A DNA stretch of 64,000 nt from Cognataquiflexum nitidum (GTDB lineage Bacteria; Bacteroidota; Bacteroidia; Cytophagales; Cyclobacteriaceae), in the NCBI RefSeq assembly GCF_022538055.1, contig NZ_JAKZAM010000003.1, positions 186,001 to 250,000 of the forward strand. Reading direction: 5' to 3'. The first letter of the stretch is position 1; each line of letters begins with the position of its first letter. Positions 53,276 to 62,993 of this stretch are shown here, piece by piece. The position numbers were made by a program, and so were the translations under genes. The notes under the pieces are model-generated. The model made no database searches, was not told the DNA's origin, and was given only the letters and a program-made list of their open reading frames with translations.

Positions 53276-53941
53276 ATGCAGGCCTACGAATTTATCAATA
53301 ACCTTATTCCTCCATTAAAACTCAGTGACAAGGTGCGACTTGCTTTGAACTGGATGGAGGAAATCCGGACAGACATCCTCCCGGTGGTTGATGATAGCAG
53401 GTTTATGGGTTTCGTTACGGAGGATTTGGTTTTTTCGATCAATAATCCCGAGACAAGGATAGCAGAAGTTTCTCTTGAAAATATTTCTTGTTTTGTATAC
53501 CAGGACAAGCATATATATGATGTGATCAAAGTAGCCTCAGAATACCATTCCAATATGATTGCGGTGGTGGATAGAGAAAACAATTATATTGGTGTCGTGA
53601 CCATGGAGGACGCTATCAGCGCGTTTGCGGACTCCCTCTCTATCCAATCCAATGGTGCTGTCTTGGTTCTTTCCATGAATATGACAGATTACAGTCTATT
53701 CGAAATCGCCAGGGTGATCGAGTCCGAAAACACCAAAATACTAAGCAGTTTTATATCAAGTGACCCACTTGATGACTCCAAAATAAAATTGACACTGAAA
53801 TTGGATAAAACAGAACTCAGACATGTCAAAGCAACCCTAGAGCGTTTTGGCTACCGGATTCTCGACCATTTTCAGGAAGAAGAGGGCATCAGCGGGGAAC
53901 AGGAACGGATTGACAACCTTTTCCGATTTTTACAGATCTAA
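53276..53941 (+). CDS. CBS-domain protein
   Basis: 221 residues. Two CBS domains cover about 1-125 (TDILPVVDDSRFMGFVTEDL, YHSNMIAVVDRENNYIGVVT). The C-terminal part (VLVLSMNMTDYSLFEIARVI) resembles an ACT domain. It lies immediately before nadK, an arrangement common in Bacteroidota. CBS pairs bind adenine nucleotides, so an energy- or nucleotide-sensing role is plausible. Confidence 0.9.
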   Translation: MQAYEFINNLIPPLKLSDKVRLALNWMEEIRTDILPVVDDSRFMGFVTEDLVFSINNPETRIAEVSLENISCFVYQDKHIYDVIKVASEYHSNMIAVVDRENNYIGVVTMEDAISAFADSLSIQSNGAVLVLSMNMTDYSLFEIARVIESENTKILSSFISSDPLDDSKIKLTLKLDKTELRHVKATLERFGYRILDHFQEEEGISGEQERIDNLFRFLQI

Positions 53942-53954
53942 TCCCTATCCCTTT

Positions 53955-54830
53955 ATGAAAATCACATTGCATGGGATAGATGTTCAAAAAGAGTTTCTTC
54001 CGCAGATAGGCATTCTTTTCGATATCCTCAAGAAAAGGAATATCGACATCAACCTGACTGAATCGCTACTCAAGTCACTCAAAAGAAATGCATTCCAGAC
54101 AAAAGGTTTGAAATCGGTCAATCAAAAAGAATCGATTAAAGAATCTGACTTTGTCATTTCTATTGGTGGGGACGGCACCTTGTTGGATACTGTTTGTTTG
54201 GTGGGAGAAAATGAGATTCCAATTCTAGGAGTCAACACGGGCAGGTTGGGTTTTTTGGCTACCGTGGCAAAGGAAAATATTCAGAACAGTATCGAAGAAT
54301 TGGTCTCAGGGGCTTTTTCTGTGGAGTCAAGATCCCTTCTAAAGCTTGAATCCGATGTCCCCCTTTTCAACGGACTCAACTTTGGCCTGAACGAATTCAC
54401 CATCCACAAGCGGGATACATCTTCAATGATAACAGTACATACCTATATCAATGACCTGTATCTCAACAGCTATTGGGCAGATGGATTGATTATCGCGACT
54501 CCGACAGGATCAACAGGCTACTCTCTGAGCTGTGGCGGGCCGCTGATTACACCGGGAGCAAGAAATTTTGTCATCACCCCCGTCAGCCCGCACAACCTAA
54601 ATGTACGTCCGATAGTAGTGTCGGATGACAATGAAATCAGCTTTAAAATCGAGGGACGTAGCGAGAAGTTTCTTATTTCTTTGGATTCACGGTCTACGCC
54701 TATAGATGCAACAGTAAAATTGAAGGTAAAAAAAGCTGAATTTTCAGCAAAATTAGTCAAATTCTCTTCCTACAGTTATTTCGATACACTTCGTCAAAAA
54801 CTCAACTGGGGATTTGATATGAGAAATTAA
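53955..54830 (+). CDS. nadK: NAD kinase
   Basis: 291 residues from the ATG at 53955; a longer frame would overlap the CBS gene. GGDGTLLDT (71-79) is the catalytic motif, with VNTGRLGFLA, GLNEFTIHKRD, DGLIIATPTGSTGYSLSCGG downstream. It phosphorylates NAD to NADP in the cytosol. Confidence 0.96.
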   Translation: MKITLHGIDVQKEFLPQIGILFDILKKRNIDINLTESLLKSLKRNAFQTKGLKSVNQKESIKESDFVISIGGDGTLLDTVCLVGENEIPILGVNTGRLGFLATVAKENIQNSIEELVSGAFSVESRSLLKLESDVPLFNGLNFGLNEFTIHKRDTSSMITVHTYINDLYLNSYWADGLIIATPTGSTGYSLSCGGPLITPGARNFVITPVSPHNLNVRPIVVSDDNEISFKIEGRSEKFLISLDSRSTPIDATVKLKVKKAEFSAKLVKFSSYSYFDTLRQKLNWGFDMRN

Positions 54831-54987
54831 ATGTATGATTACTCTTTTTGAGTAGGTAATCTCCAATGAAACAGGGGTTTATGGCAATTATGCTTATTAT
54901 AAGCCTTCTGTATCATTAACAAAAATTAACCCCGTAAATACTTATATGGGTTTTTATATCGTTGTCTAGTTCATAAATTGCATCGTC

Positions 54988-55740
54988 TTGAAAAAGAATA
55001 AGTTTTGGATTTTGTCTTGGTCATTTATTGTGGTTTCTCTGGCTTTTTTAAAGCCTGAAAATTCAATCGCACAAAAGTATGACGCAGGCGGAGGACTTGG
55101 AGTAGCCACCTATTCGGGTGATATCATCAGGCGACTCGATCCAAATCAGATCGGACTTCAGGGGACGTTGTTTGGCAGACGAAATTTTGACAATGTATGG
55201 TCGCTCCGTGGCGGATTATCATTTGCTAGGCTCAATGCAGCAGATAGCATCAATCCCATCGATCCGGTAATGGCATACAGAAATGCGGGATTCAACGGAT
55301 CTTTGTTTGAAGCTTCCGTGGTCATGGAGTATCACTTCCTTGATTTTACAAACCCCTACGCCCAATTCAGATTTTCTCCTTATGGATTCTTGGGATTGGG
55401 ATTTGCAGGTTTTGTAGGCAAAGGCAGAAAATTTGAAAATGACCCCAATCCTACAGGCTACACTGTAGGAACACCCGTTATTCCTTTTGGTATCGGTATC
55501 AAATACAAACTTTCTGATCGGTGGATCCTTGCTGCTGAATTTGGAGCAAGGGCAACATTTACTGATGCGCTTGACAAGCTCTATGGGGAAGAACGTTTCA
55601 TTTCCCGCTTTCCGGATCCTAACAATCCAAGTATCTTGACAGGCTATAACTATGGCAATTACAGTGACAAAGACTGGTATTACTTTTTAGGCGTGACCCT
55701 CAGCTACACTTTCAGCTCAATAAAATGTTATTCTTATTAA
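54988..55740 (+). CDS. DUF6089-type outer-membrane protein, TTG start
   Basis: 250 residues, starting with TTG at 54988 (MKKNKFWILSWSFIVVSLAF). A signal peptide ends near IAQ, then a beta-barrel pattern runs through (AGGGLGVATYSGDIIRRLDP, FRFSPYGFLGLGFAGFVGKG, SDKDWYYFLGVTLSYTF). In Bacteroidota this gene sits next to uppS and bamA, as here. Function unknown; an envelope-assembly link is inferred from place. Confidence 0.88.
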   Translation: MKKNKFWILSWSFIVVSLAFLKPENSIAQKYDAGGGLGVATYSGDIIRRLDPNQIGLQGTLFGRRNFDNVWSLRGGLSFARLNAADSINPIDPVMAYRNAGFNGSLFEASVVMEYHFLDFTNPYAQFRFSPYGFLGLGFAGFVGKGRKFENDPNPTGYTVGTPVIPFGIGIKYKLSDRWILAAEFGARATFTDALDKLYGEERFISRFPDPNNPSILTGYNYGNYSDKDWYYFLGVTLSYTFSSIKCYSY

Positions 55741-55822
55741 TTTCTACCAAAAATAGAATATTGAAAAAGAAATAGCATTTTTGTACCTCCAAAAAACGAA
55801 GGCCCTTTCGTATGCCTACGAA

Positions 55823-56560
55823 ATGAAAGAATCATTAGACAAAGAAAAAATCCCCCACCACATCGCTGTTATCATGGATGGCAATGGACGTTGGGCCCAA
55901 CAAAAAGGGGCCATGAGGATTTTTGGCCATAAAAATGCCATAAATGCCGTAAGAGATTCCATTGAAGGTTCTGCCGAACTAGGAGTAAAATACCTGACCT
56001 TATATGCATTTTCGACTGAAAACTGGTCAAGACCAGAAGATGAAGTCAGTGCATTGATGGAGCTGCTTGTAGATACCATCTCAGGTGAAGTCCCCAATAT
56101 GATGAAGAACAACATCAGGCTCCTGACTATTGGCGATACGGATAGTCTTCCCAAAAAAGCAAAGGAAAAACTGAAAGAAGCGATCAGCATGACAGCCAAA
56201 AACACCGGCCTTTCGGTGGTGTTGGCCCTGAGTTATAGCGGAAGGTGGGAAATCCAAAATGCAGTCAAATCAATTGTCAAAAAAGTAGAAACAAAACAAC
56301 TCAACATTGAAGATATTACGCAGGAAGTGATCGCTGCGCATTTGAATACCAAAGACATCCCTGATCCGGAACTTCTGATCAGGACAAGCGGAGAAATAAG
56401 AATCAGTAACTTTCTCCTTTGGCAATTGGCTTACACAGAGCTGTATTTTACAGAAGTGTTATGGCCGGATTTTAGAAAAGAGCACCTCGTAGAGGCCATT
56501 CTTGATTATCAAAAACGAGAAAGAAGGTTTGGCAAAACCGGGGCTCAGATTAAACCTTAA
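55823..56560 (+). CDS. uppS: isoprenyl transferase (undecaprenyl diphosphate synthase)
   Basis: 245 residues from the ATG at 55823 (MKESLDKEKIPHHIAVIMDG); a TTG at 55781 is less likely. HIAVIMDGNGRWAQQKG (D19 catalytic), LTLYAFSTENWSRP and LIRTSGEIRISNFLLWQLAY are the family motifs. It makes the C55 lipid carrier for cell-wall and O-antigen building blocks. bamA starts five bases later. Confidence 0.96.
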   Translation: MKESLDKEKIPHHIAVIMDGNGRWAQQKGAMRIFGHKNAINAVRDSIEGSAELGVKYLTLYAFSTENWSRPEDEVSALMELLVDTISGEVPNMMKNNIRLLTIGDTDSLPKKAKEKLKEAISMTAKNTGLSVVLALSYSGRWEIQNAVKSIVKKVETKQLNIEDITQEVIAAHLNTKDIPDPELLIRTSGEIRISNFLLWQLAYTELYFTEVLWPDFRKEHLVEAILDYQKRERRFGKTGAQIKP

Positions 56561-56565
56561 TATTG

Positions 56566-59259
56566 ATGAAAAAGAGTTTTATTATCCTTTGCCTTGTCAT
56601 GTGGGTCCTTAGCGCCCAGGCCCAGATCCGTTTGGGACAAAGTCGCTATACCCCAGCCAAGCCTGTGGATATTTTAGAGTTGAATTATTCCAAACCCCAA
56701 AAATATAGGATTGCCGAAATCAAAGCCGTCGGCCTTACCACTTTGGATGAAGTAGCTATCATCTCATTGTCAGGATTAAAGGTAGATGATGTCATTTCAG
56801 TACCAGGAGATGCTACAGCCACCGCACTCAAGAGAATTTGGGGACAGGGAATCATTGGCGATGTAAAAATTCTCGTTACTAAAATTGAGGGGGATGACAT
56901 CTACCTTTTGATGGAGTTGACAGAAAGACCGAGATTCAGTAGGGTAGAATTTTCCGGTGTCAATAAAACACAGGAAGGTGAGCTAAAAGATAAAATCAAA
57001 ATCCGGGGTCGGGTTGTACGAGATGATGTATTGAACACTTCCCAAAGGAATATCCGCCAATACTTCGTGGATAAAGGCTACCTCAATACCGATGTCAAAG
57101 TCATTCAGGAAAGGGACACCACCCTTCCAAACAGTGTAAAGCTGAGATTTGAGGTTGATACAAAAACAAAAGTCAAAATCAATGAAGTGAGGGTTTTTGG
57201 TGCCGAGGGCATCGATGCCAAAAAAGTGAAGTCCAAGCTTAAGAAAACAAAGGAACATCCCCGCATGTATCTCGGAAGAGATATTGCTTCAAGAATTACA
57301 AATACCACTCCAAAATCTGCGGCGGACGCAATTTTCCACATGAGCCCTGTTGAAGATGCCAAAGTCAAAGAATATATCAACAGGAATTTTAAACTCAATT
57401 TCCTCAATGCTTCCAAATTTGTTTCCAAGGAATTTAAGGAAGACAAAGAAAAAGTCATTGCCTATTACAATTCCAAAGGTTACAGAGATGCAGAAATCAT
57501 TGCTGATTCGGTATATAGATTCGCTAACAATACAGTCAATGTAGACATATCCTTAGAAGAGGGTAAAAAATACTATTACCGCAATATCACCTTTGTAGGA
57601 AACTACCTACACCCAAATGCCGTACTTCAAAATCGTCTTGGAATAAGCAAAGGGGATGTTTACGATAAAGAAAAATTGGATAAGAGACTCAATTATGATC
57701 CGCAAAAAGGAGATGATGTAAGCTCACTTTACCAAGATAACGGATATTTGTTTTTCTCCATAGAACCCGTCGAAGTCAAAATCAAAGAAGATTCCATTGA
57801 CATTGAAATGAGGGTATTTGAAGGCCCCCAAGTGACGGTCAACTCCGTCAATATCCAAGGAAATGAAAGGACTTCCGACCACGTAGTGATGCGGGAAATC
57901 AGGATTTTGCCCGGACAGAAATTCAATAGAAGTTTGCTTGTCAGGACTATCAGGGAATTGTCCCAATTGGGATATTTTGACCCTGAAAAGATTGAACCTG
58001 ACATGCGACCAAACTATGAGAATGCGACGGTGGACATCACCTTCAAACTTGAAGAACGGCCAAATGACCAGATAGAATTGTCAGGTGGTTGGGGTGGATT
58101 CTTTGGATTTGTAGGTACTGTAGGTTTGGTTTTCAATAACTTTTCCTTAAAAAACATCGGCAACTTTGAAAAATGGAGACCACTTCCTGTGGGCGATGGA
58201 CAGCGGCTATCTCTTAGGGTTCAGGCCAACGGCCGTTCTTTCCAAAACTACAGTGTTTCGCTTACTGAACCTTGGTTTGGTGGCAAAAAGCCAAATGCCT
58301 TGAGTTTCAGCTTGAACAGGTCTGTGCAGAGACAACTGGATTTTCGTAATCCCGGAGGCCAAGAACTCGGGTTTTTCAAGATTACCGGGGTGACTCTAGG
58401 GCTTTCTAAACGTGTAACCTGGCCGGATGATTACTTCATGGTAAGTACGGCGCTATCCTATCAAAACTACGATTTCTTTGAGTTTGGTAGGCAGTTTGGA
58501 TTGTCATTTGCCACAGGAAAGCTAAACAGTATTGCGCTCAATACCACCATTGCGAGAAACAACGTTGATAGCCCAATATATCCAAGAGTAGGTAGCAATA
58601 TTTCTTTGGTGACTTCCCTTACCCCACCTTATGCTTCTTTGAATCCAAATATAGACAGGGAATCTCCTGATGAGGAAAAATTCAAATGGCTAGAATACCA
58701 CAAGTGGATGTTTGACGCAACATTCTTCACTCCTGTATTCGGATCTACCAAGTGGGTAATCAGTGCTAGGACACACATGGGATTCCTAGGTTCTTATGGA
58801 GACCGGATCGGGATCATTCCATTGGAAAGATTTGTGATGGGAGGAGATGGTATGAACATGAACAACTTTGCTTTGGGTCAAGAAATCATAGGACTTAGAG
58901 GGTATGAAAACCAAACCATCACACCGGGAAGAGAGTCAAGAAATGACCCAAACTCCACCGAAGGTTATGGTGGTATCGTGTACAACAAGCATGTCATGGA
59001 ATTGAGGTTCTTGGTCTCTCCTAATCCTTCAGCGACAATATTCCTCCTTGGATTTGCTGAAGCTGGAAACAACTGGGGATCCTATTCAGAATTCAACCCT
59101 TTCAACCTGAAAAAATCTGCAGGAGTTGGTGCAAGGATCTTTATGCCCGCCTTTGGACTCCTTGGATTGGATTGGGGGTATGGATTTGATAATGCTCCCG
59201 GTACCAATAGGCCTAGCGGCGCCCAATTCCACTTTACCATCGGACAACAATTCAGATAA
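56566..59259 (+). CDS. bamA: outer-membrane assembly factor BamA
   Basis: 897 residues from the ATG at 56566. Signal peptide (SFIILCLVMWVLSAQAQ), five POTRA-like repeats across about 45-430 (IAEIKAVGLTTLDEVAIISL, FSGVNKTQEGELKDKI, VNIQGNERTSDHVVMREIRI), then the Omp85 barrel with FVMGGDGMNMNNFALGQEII and GLRGYENQTI (VRGF-like GLRGY). It folds and inserts beta-barrel proteins. It overlaps the following ompH by one base. Confidence 0.96.
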   Translation: MKKSFIILCLVMWVLSAQAQIRLGQSRYTPAKPVDILELNYSKPQKYRIAEIKAVGLTTLDEVAIISLSGLKVDDVISVPGDATATALKRIWGQGIIGDVKILVTKIEGDDIYLLMELTERPRFSRVEFSGVNKTQEGELKDKIKIRGRVVRDDVLNTSQRNIRQYFVDKGYLNTDVKVIQERDTTLPNSVKLRFEVDTKTKVKINEVRVFGAEGIDAKKVKSKLKKTKEHPRMYLGRDIASRITNTTPKSAADAIFHMSPVEDAKVKEYINRNFKLNFLNASKFVSKEFKEDKEKVIAYYNSKGYRDAEIIADSVYRFANNTVNVDISLEEGKKYYYRNITFVGNYLHPNAVLQNRLGISKGDVYDKEKLDKRLNYDPQKGDDVSSLYQDNGYLFFSIEPVEVKIKEDSIDIEMRVFEGPQVTVNSVNIQGNERTSDHVVMREIRILPGQKFNRSLLVRTIRELSQLGYFDPEKIEPDMRPNYENATVDITFKLEERPNDQIELSGGWGGFFGFVGTVGLVFNNFSLKNIGNFEKWRPLPVGDGQRLSLRVQANGRSFQNYSVSLTEPWFGGKKPNALSFSLNRSVQRQLDFRNPGGQELGFFKITGVTLGLSKRVTWPDDYFMVSTALSYQNYDFFEFGRQFGLSFATGKLNSIALNTTIARNNVDSPIYPRVGSNISLVTSLTPPYASLNPNIDRESPDEEKFKWLEYHKWMFDATFFTPVFGSTKWVISARTHMGFLGSYGDRIGIIPLERFVMGGDGMNMNNFALGQEIIGLRGYENQTITPGRESRNDPNSTEGYGGIVYNKHVMELRFLVSPNPSATIFLLGFAEAGNNWGSYSEFNPFNLKKSAGVGARIFMPAFGLLGLDWGYGFDNAPGTNRPSGAQFHFTIGQQFR

Positions 59260-59795
59260 TGGTGAAAAGACCGATTATATTACTAATTTTGTGCACGCTA
59301 TTTGGCTTGACCCTGTTTATCTCGCCGGTGGAAGCCCAAAAGTTCGGGTATATCGACTCTGAATATATCCTAAACAAGCACCCGGATTACCGACTGGTTC
59401 AGGATGAATTAACATCTATTAGCAATCAGTGGAAAAAAGAGGCACAGGATTTGGAACAGGGAATCAAAACCATGTATGCCAACCTCAAAGCAGAAGAAGT
59501 ATTGCTGACAGAAGAAATGTACCAAGAACGTTTGGTTGCCATCAAGGAGAAGGAAAAAGAAGCTGTCGCTTTCAACAATAGGGTTTTTGGGATCAACGGA
59601 CAGTACTACCAAAAACAAGCTGAGTTGCTCCAGCCTTTACAATCCAAAATCTATGATGCCATAGACAGGGTTTGTAAAAGAAACAACTTGGTAATTCTGT
59701 TTGACAAAGCTGCTGGGCCACTGATGATCTACACAGACCCCAGACATGACTACTCAGAATTTGTATTGGAAGAATTAGGAATAGAAAACAAATAA
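59259..59795 (+). CDS. OmpH/Skp-family periplasmic chaperone 1
   Basis: 178 residues. A signal peptide (ILLILCTLFGLTLFISPVEA) precedes KFGYIDSEYILNKHPDYRLV, the OmpH start, a coiled-coil middle and a C-terminal strand (IDRVCKRNNLVILFDKAAGP). Skp-like chaperones hold unfolded outer-membrane proteins for BamA, which is directly upstream with a shared base. Confidence 0.93.
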   Translation: MVKRPIILLILCTLFGLTLFISPVEAQKFGYIDSEYILNKHPDYRLVQDELTSISNQWKKEAQDLEQGIKTMYANLKAEEVLLTEEMYQERLVAIKEKEKEAVAFNNRVFGINGQYYQKQAELLQPLQSKIYDAIDRVCKRNNLVILFDKAAGPLMIYTDPRHDYSEFVLEELGIENK

Positions 59796-59813
59796 ATTAA
59801 ATCAATAACGAAA

Positions 59814-60368
59814 ATGATGAAAATTAAAGTCGTCCTTTCCGCAATAGCACTCTTTTGCGTAGGATTCGTAGCCCAGGCCCAGGAATTGAAGATCGGCTAT
59901 ACCAATGTGGAATTACTGATGGACCTTATGCCGGAGATGGAACAAATAGCAGCTGATGTACAAGACTACCAAGCTCAGCTTCAAACCAACATCCAGACAA
60001 AAGCCCAGGATTTTCAGAGAAAAGTACAGGCTTATCAACAGGCTGCGCCGACAATGACTGAAGATGCAAGGTCTGCAAAAGAGCAGGAATTGCAAAAATT
60101 ACAACAGGATCTTCAGAAGTATGAGCAAGATGCCCAGGTATCTTACCAAAACAAGCTTCAGGAACTTCTTGCTCCTGTTCAGCAAAAAGTCTTCAATGCG
60201 ATCAATGCAGTAGCTGCTGAGAACAACTATTCTCACGTATTCTCTGAGTCTGCAGGTCAGTCACCGATCTTGCTTTACACCAGAGACGAAGACAAATTCA
60301 CTGAATTGGTTTTAGCCAAACTAGGCGTTGAATTGCCTAAGGCTCCTGCTGCACCTGCAGGAAGATGA
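59814..60368 (+). CDS. OmpH/Skp-family periplasmic chaperone 2
   Basis: 184 residues, paralogous to the previous gene. Signal peptide ends VAQAQ; LKIGYTNVELLMDLMPEMEQ is the OmpH start, followed by a Gln/Lys-rich coiled coil and NAVAAENNYSHVFSESAGQS. Tandem ompH genes after bamA are usual in Bacteroidota. A strong terminator follows. Confidence 0.94.
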   Translation: MMKIKVVLSAIALFCVGFVAQAQELKIGYTNVELLMDLMPEMEQIAADVQDYQAQLQTNIQTKAQDFQRKVQAYQQAAPTMTEDARSAKEQELQKLQQDLQKYEQDAQVSYQNKLQELLAPVQQKVFNAINAVAAENNYSHVFSESAGQSPILLYTRDEDKFTELVLAKLGVELPKAPAAPAGR

Positions 60369-60391
60369 TTTCCGTCAAACCAAAAAAATTT

Positions 60392-60424
60392 AAAACCTGT
60401 TTCGAAAGAGACAGGTTTTTTTGT
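60392..60424 (+). terminator. intrinsic terminator of the bamA-ompH operon
   Basis: AAAACCTGTTTC-GAAA-GAGACAGGTTTT, a long near-perfect stem with a tetraloop, followed by Ts. It lies 24 bases after the second ompH stop. Confidence 0.9.
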
Positions 60425-60477
60425 ATTTAAGGCCCAAACCCAAGACGGCCGACCAATCAGTCTTTAAATGAAATATT

Positions 60478-60855
60478 ATGGCATGTGATCTTGGTGACAG
60501 AACCAGTTCAAGAATCAGTCTAAATTTGAGCAAAAACAAACAGTATCATGGCAAAAAAAAGTTCAAAGAGGTAATTCAACAATCTGATGAAGCTATTCTA
60601 GTAGACTTTTATGCGGATTGGTGCGGTCCCTGCCAGACCATGAATCCTGTACTTGAAGATGTCATCAGTGAACTCAACGGGAAAATAAAACTCTACAAAC
60701 TCAATGTCGAAAAAAACCCACAAGTAAGCCTTCAGTTTGGAGTGCGTTCCATTCCGCATTATATATTATTTAAAAGGGGAAAAATCCTTTGGAGAAAAGG
60801 TGGCATCATGACCAAAAGGGAATTATTGCAAGCGATGAAGGGGTTTGTGGGGTAA
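60478..60855 (+). CDS. thioredoxin-family protein with doubtful start (A-run frame change)
   Basis: A thioredoxin fold with FYADWCGPC (C49 and C52 in this frame), FGVRSIPHYILFKRG (cis-Pro followed by His instead of the usual Thr) and a C-terminal helix. The first 25 residues of the open frame do not look like a thioredoxin. An ATG at 60548 starts MAK and then meets eight As (60553-60560) that throw it out of frame. One more A would give MAKKKFKEVIQQSDEAILVD, an ideal start. So either the assembly has a base missing, or the gene relies on slippage, or it truly starts at 60478. Confidence 0.85.
   Translation: MACDLGDRTSSRISLNLSKNKQYHGKKKFKEVIQQSDEAILVDFYADWCGPCQTMNPVLEDVISELNGKIKLYKLNVEKNPQVSLQFGVRSIPHYILFKRGKILWRKGGIMTKRELLQAMKGFVG
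60521..60528 (+). promoter_or_regulatory. TAnnTTTG -7 box before the probable thioredoxin start
   Basis: TAAATTTG is an exact TAnnTTTG match and lies 20 bases upstream of the ATG at 60548. That places transcription start after the ATG at 60478, so the longer reading frame from 60478 is doubtful. The -33 element is not clear. Confidence 0.45.
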
Positions 60856-60876
60856 TGTCAATGGAATGACCCAAAG

Positions 60877-62082
60877 CTAATTACAGATTTTTTGATTTGC
60901 TTGCTCGGCAATAATTAATCCAAACTCCTTGGCCATACTCAGATTTTCGCAGGCAGCTATATCATTGCCAAGTTGATGATAAGTAAGTCCTCTTTGATAA
61001 TAAGCCTCTTTGAAATCTTGTCTGTGGTAAATTGCCAAGGTATATGCACCCAGCGCCAAGTCATATTTTTTTGCTTTATAATAAATGTTCCCTTTTCCAA
61101 AGTGTGCATTTGGCTCCATTGGGTCTATTTGGATCACTTTTTCGTAGTCGGCAAAAGCGCTATCGATCTGCCCCATTTTTTCCAAAACATAGGCTTTGTA
61201 AAGTAAGGATTCTATATCGTCTTCATCTGTATTCAGTGCTTTTTCGAAATCAGCCAAAGCTTCTTTCCATCTTGAAGCTTTGAGCCTTTGAAAACCTCTT
61301 TGCTTATAAGAGGAGGCAAATTCAGGCTCACCGCTTATGGCATTGGAATAATATAGGTCGGCCCCATCTAAGTCCCCTGAAGCTAAAGCGATCTCTGCCA
61401 AATATTGGTTGGCAAGTGGATGGTTAGGATTTAGCTTTAGCGCAACCGTGAAATCCTCTTTTGCTTTGTCCAATTGGCCATTTTTTTGGTATGCCCTACC
61501 CCTATTGAGAAAATAATCCGGATTCCAAGGACGAAGTTCTATGGCTTGGTCAAAGTATTCATTTGATTTTTCGTAATCATCCATTGCAAGATAGGCAAGT
61601 CCCAGATATTGGTAAATGTAATCCTTGGCTGCACTCTGCTGACTCAGTATTCCCGTAATTCCGGTTTGGAAAGCAGGCTTTTGGTACAAGATAGTAGTCG
61701 TCTCCCTTGGCGGTAAATGAAGCAACTTTTTCAAATCCTCCACGGCTAGGTCATATTGCTTGATCTGATACCTAAGAATACCACGAGCGAAAATTCCCTC
61801 AGTATGGACAGGATCCAGTTCCAACAAAATACTGTAATCGGTCAATGCCCCGGTTTTGTCCCCAGCTCTTTCCCTTACTATCCCCCTGAAATAATAAGCT
61901 TCGACAAAATAAGGTTTGACCTGAATGATGTCGGACAAAATCGCATAAGCCTCAAGGTAATCCCCAGATTCTGACAAACCCATTGCCTCCTCCATTTTCA
62001 GGTCCAAGTCCTCGTATTGAGCCATTGTCTGAAAGGAAATCACCCAAAGCACTACCAAAAGAAAATGCCTCATTGTCTTCAT
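60877..62082 (-). CDS. secreted tetratricopeptide-repeat protein
   Basis: 401 residues. Signal peptide (FLLVVLWVISFQTMAQ) followed by about nine TPR units (KPYFVEAYYFRGIVRERAGD, RPWNPDYFLNRGRAYQKNGQ, DPMEPNAHFGKGNIYYKAKK). TPR proteins mediate protein contacts; the target is unknown. It is convergent with the thioredoxin gene. Confidence 0.92.
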   Translation of the reverse strand: MKTMRHFLLVVLWVISFQTMAQYEDLDLKMEEAMGLSESGDYLEAYAILSDIIQVKPYFVEAYYFRGIVRERAGDKTGALTDYSILLELDPVHTEGIFARGILRYQIKQYDLAVEDLKKLLHLPPRETTTILYQKPAFQTGITGILSQQSAAKDYIYQYLGLAYLAMDDYEKSNEYFDQAIELRPWNPDYFLNRGRAYQKNGQLDKAKEDFTVALKLNPNHPLANQYLAEIALASGDLDGADLYYSNAISGEPEFASSYKQRGFQRLKASRWKEALADFEKALNTDEDDIESLLYKAYVLEKMGQIDSAFADYEKVIQIDPMEPNAHFGKGNIYYKAKKYDLALGAYTLAIYHRQDFKEAYYQRGLTYHQLGNDIAACENLSMAKEFGLIIAEQANQKICN

Positions 62083-62153
62083 ACTATTGCTTTTTCAATT
62101 AATGGGATTTCTATACTTCGACAATCTAAAAACGACCAAGCTAAAATCAAAAT

Positions 62154-62531
62154 TCACTTATGCTTCGAAAAAAAATTTACTTTGACAGAAATCAGAAAAG
62201 CAATCAAGGCAAAAACCAAGGTGAAGCTATCAATCATTTTTTCCTCAAAGTCAATTCCTAACATCCTTTGAAAGAGATAACTGATGTAGGAATTTGGTAA
62301 ATCCCGAACTCCTAACTTTCTAAGAACGCCCCAATGCCAATCTGTCAAGGGACAATATCCCCAACCATACCAGATCCCAAGAATTACCCATGATCCCAAT
62401 GTCAGGGAAATAACAGCCAAATGCCATTTTCGAAGCGGTTTCCAAAGCCAAGCAAACAAATTGAAACAAATCAACAGGGTATGGAATACCAAAAAGAAAT
62501 AATCTGCTAACCTTAACAATTCACCTGACAT
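62154..62531 (-). CDS. DUF2784 membrane protein
   Basis: 125 residues with three or four membrane helices (ADYFFLVFHTLLICFNLFAW, WHLAVISLTLGSWVILGIWY) and the family-like GWGYCPLTDWHWGVLRKLG. Function is unknown. It precedes the TPR gene on the same strand, about 70 bases away. Confidence 0.85.
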   Translation of the reverse strand: MSGELLRLADYFFLVFHTLLICFNLFAWLWKPLRKWHLAVISLTLGSWVILGIWYGWGYCPLTDWHWGVLRKLGVRDLPNSYISYLFQRMLGIDFEEKMIDSFTLVFALIAFLISVKVNFFSKHK

Positions 62532-62993
62532 AGCAGAAATCTAATAAATTATTCTACAGCTCCAAACTTCAGGGCAGCTATTGCCTCCACAGACATTAAA
62601 TGAACATCTGAATTGCCTTCCGATCCCGACCGCATAAGTGGTAACTTGACTCCGGAAAATATAATCTTTAGCCTGAAATACCCAACAAATACCTGTCCAA
62701 GGACAGGAAGGCCTCCAAACTATGGAAGAATATAAAGTTACCCCCCATGGAGGGTATATCCATGTTTAAAATTTTCAAATTTGGGCCAAAAGAAAAAAAT
62801 TAAAGGAATTCCTTCTTTTTTTTCTTCATCAATATCGGAGTAAAATCTTGATTGCATTTGAAGGAAAGAGGAAAAAAGATATTCAATCCCGCGTTTTTTA
62901 CTTTTCTTTAAATATACAGGCATATTTATTGCTTATCTTTACAACTGGGAAAAGTTAAAAATCGAGTAAAGAAAGTTATAAACACCAATTTCC
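62532..62993. other. intergenic region with inverted repeats
   Basis: About 460 bases without a supported gene. CCTGTCC-AA-GGACAGG at 62692-62707 is a perfect 7-bp inverted repeat, possibly an operator or hairpin. A second, TACCC/GGGTA, lies near 62739-62755. A short frame at 62738-62923 has no motif. The promoter of the gene at 62994 should be in the last 80 bases. Confidence 0.4.

Noticed and set aside
62738-62923. 61-residue minus-strand frame
   Set aside because: Low-complexity Phe/Lys-rich sequence from A/T-rich DNA; no support.
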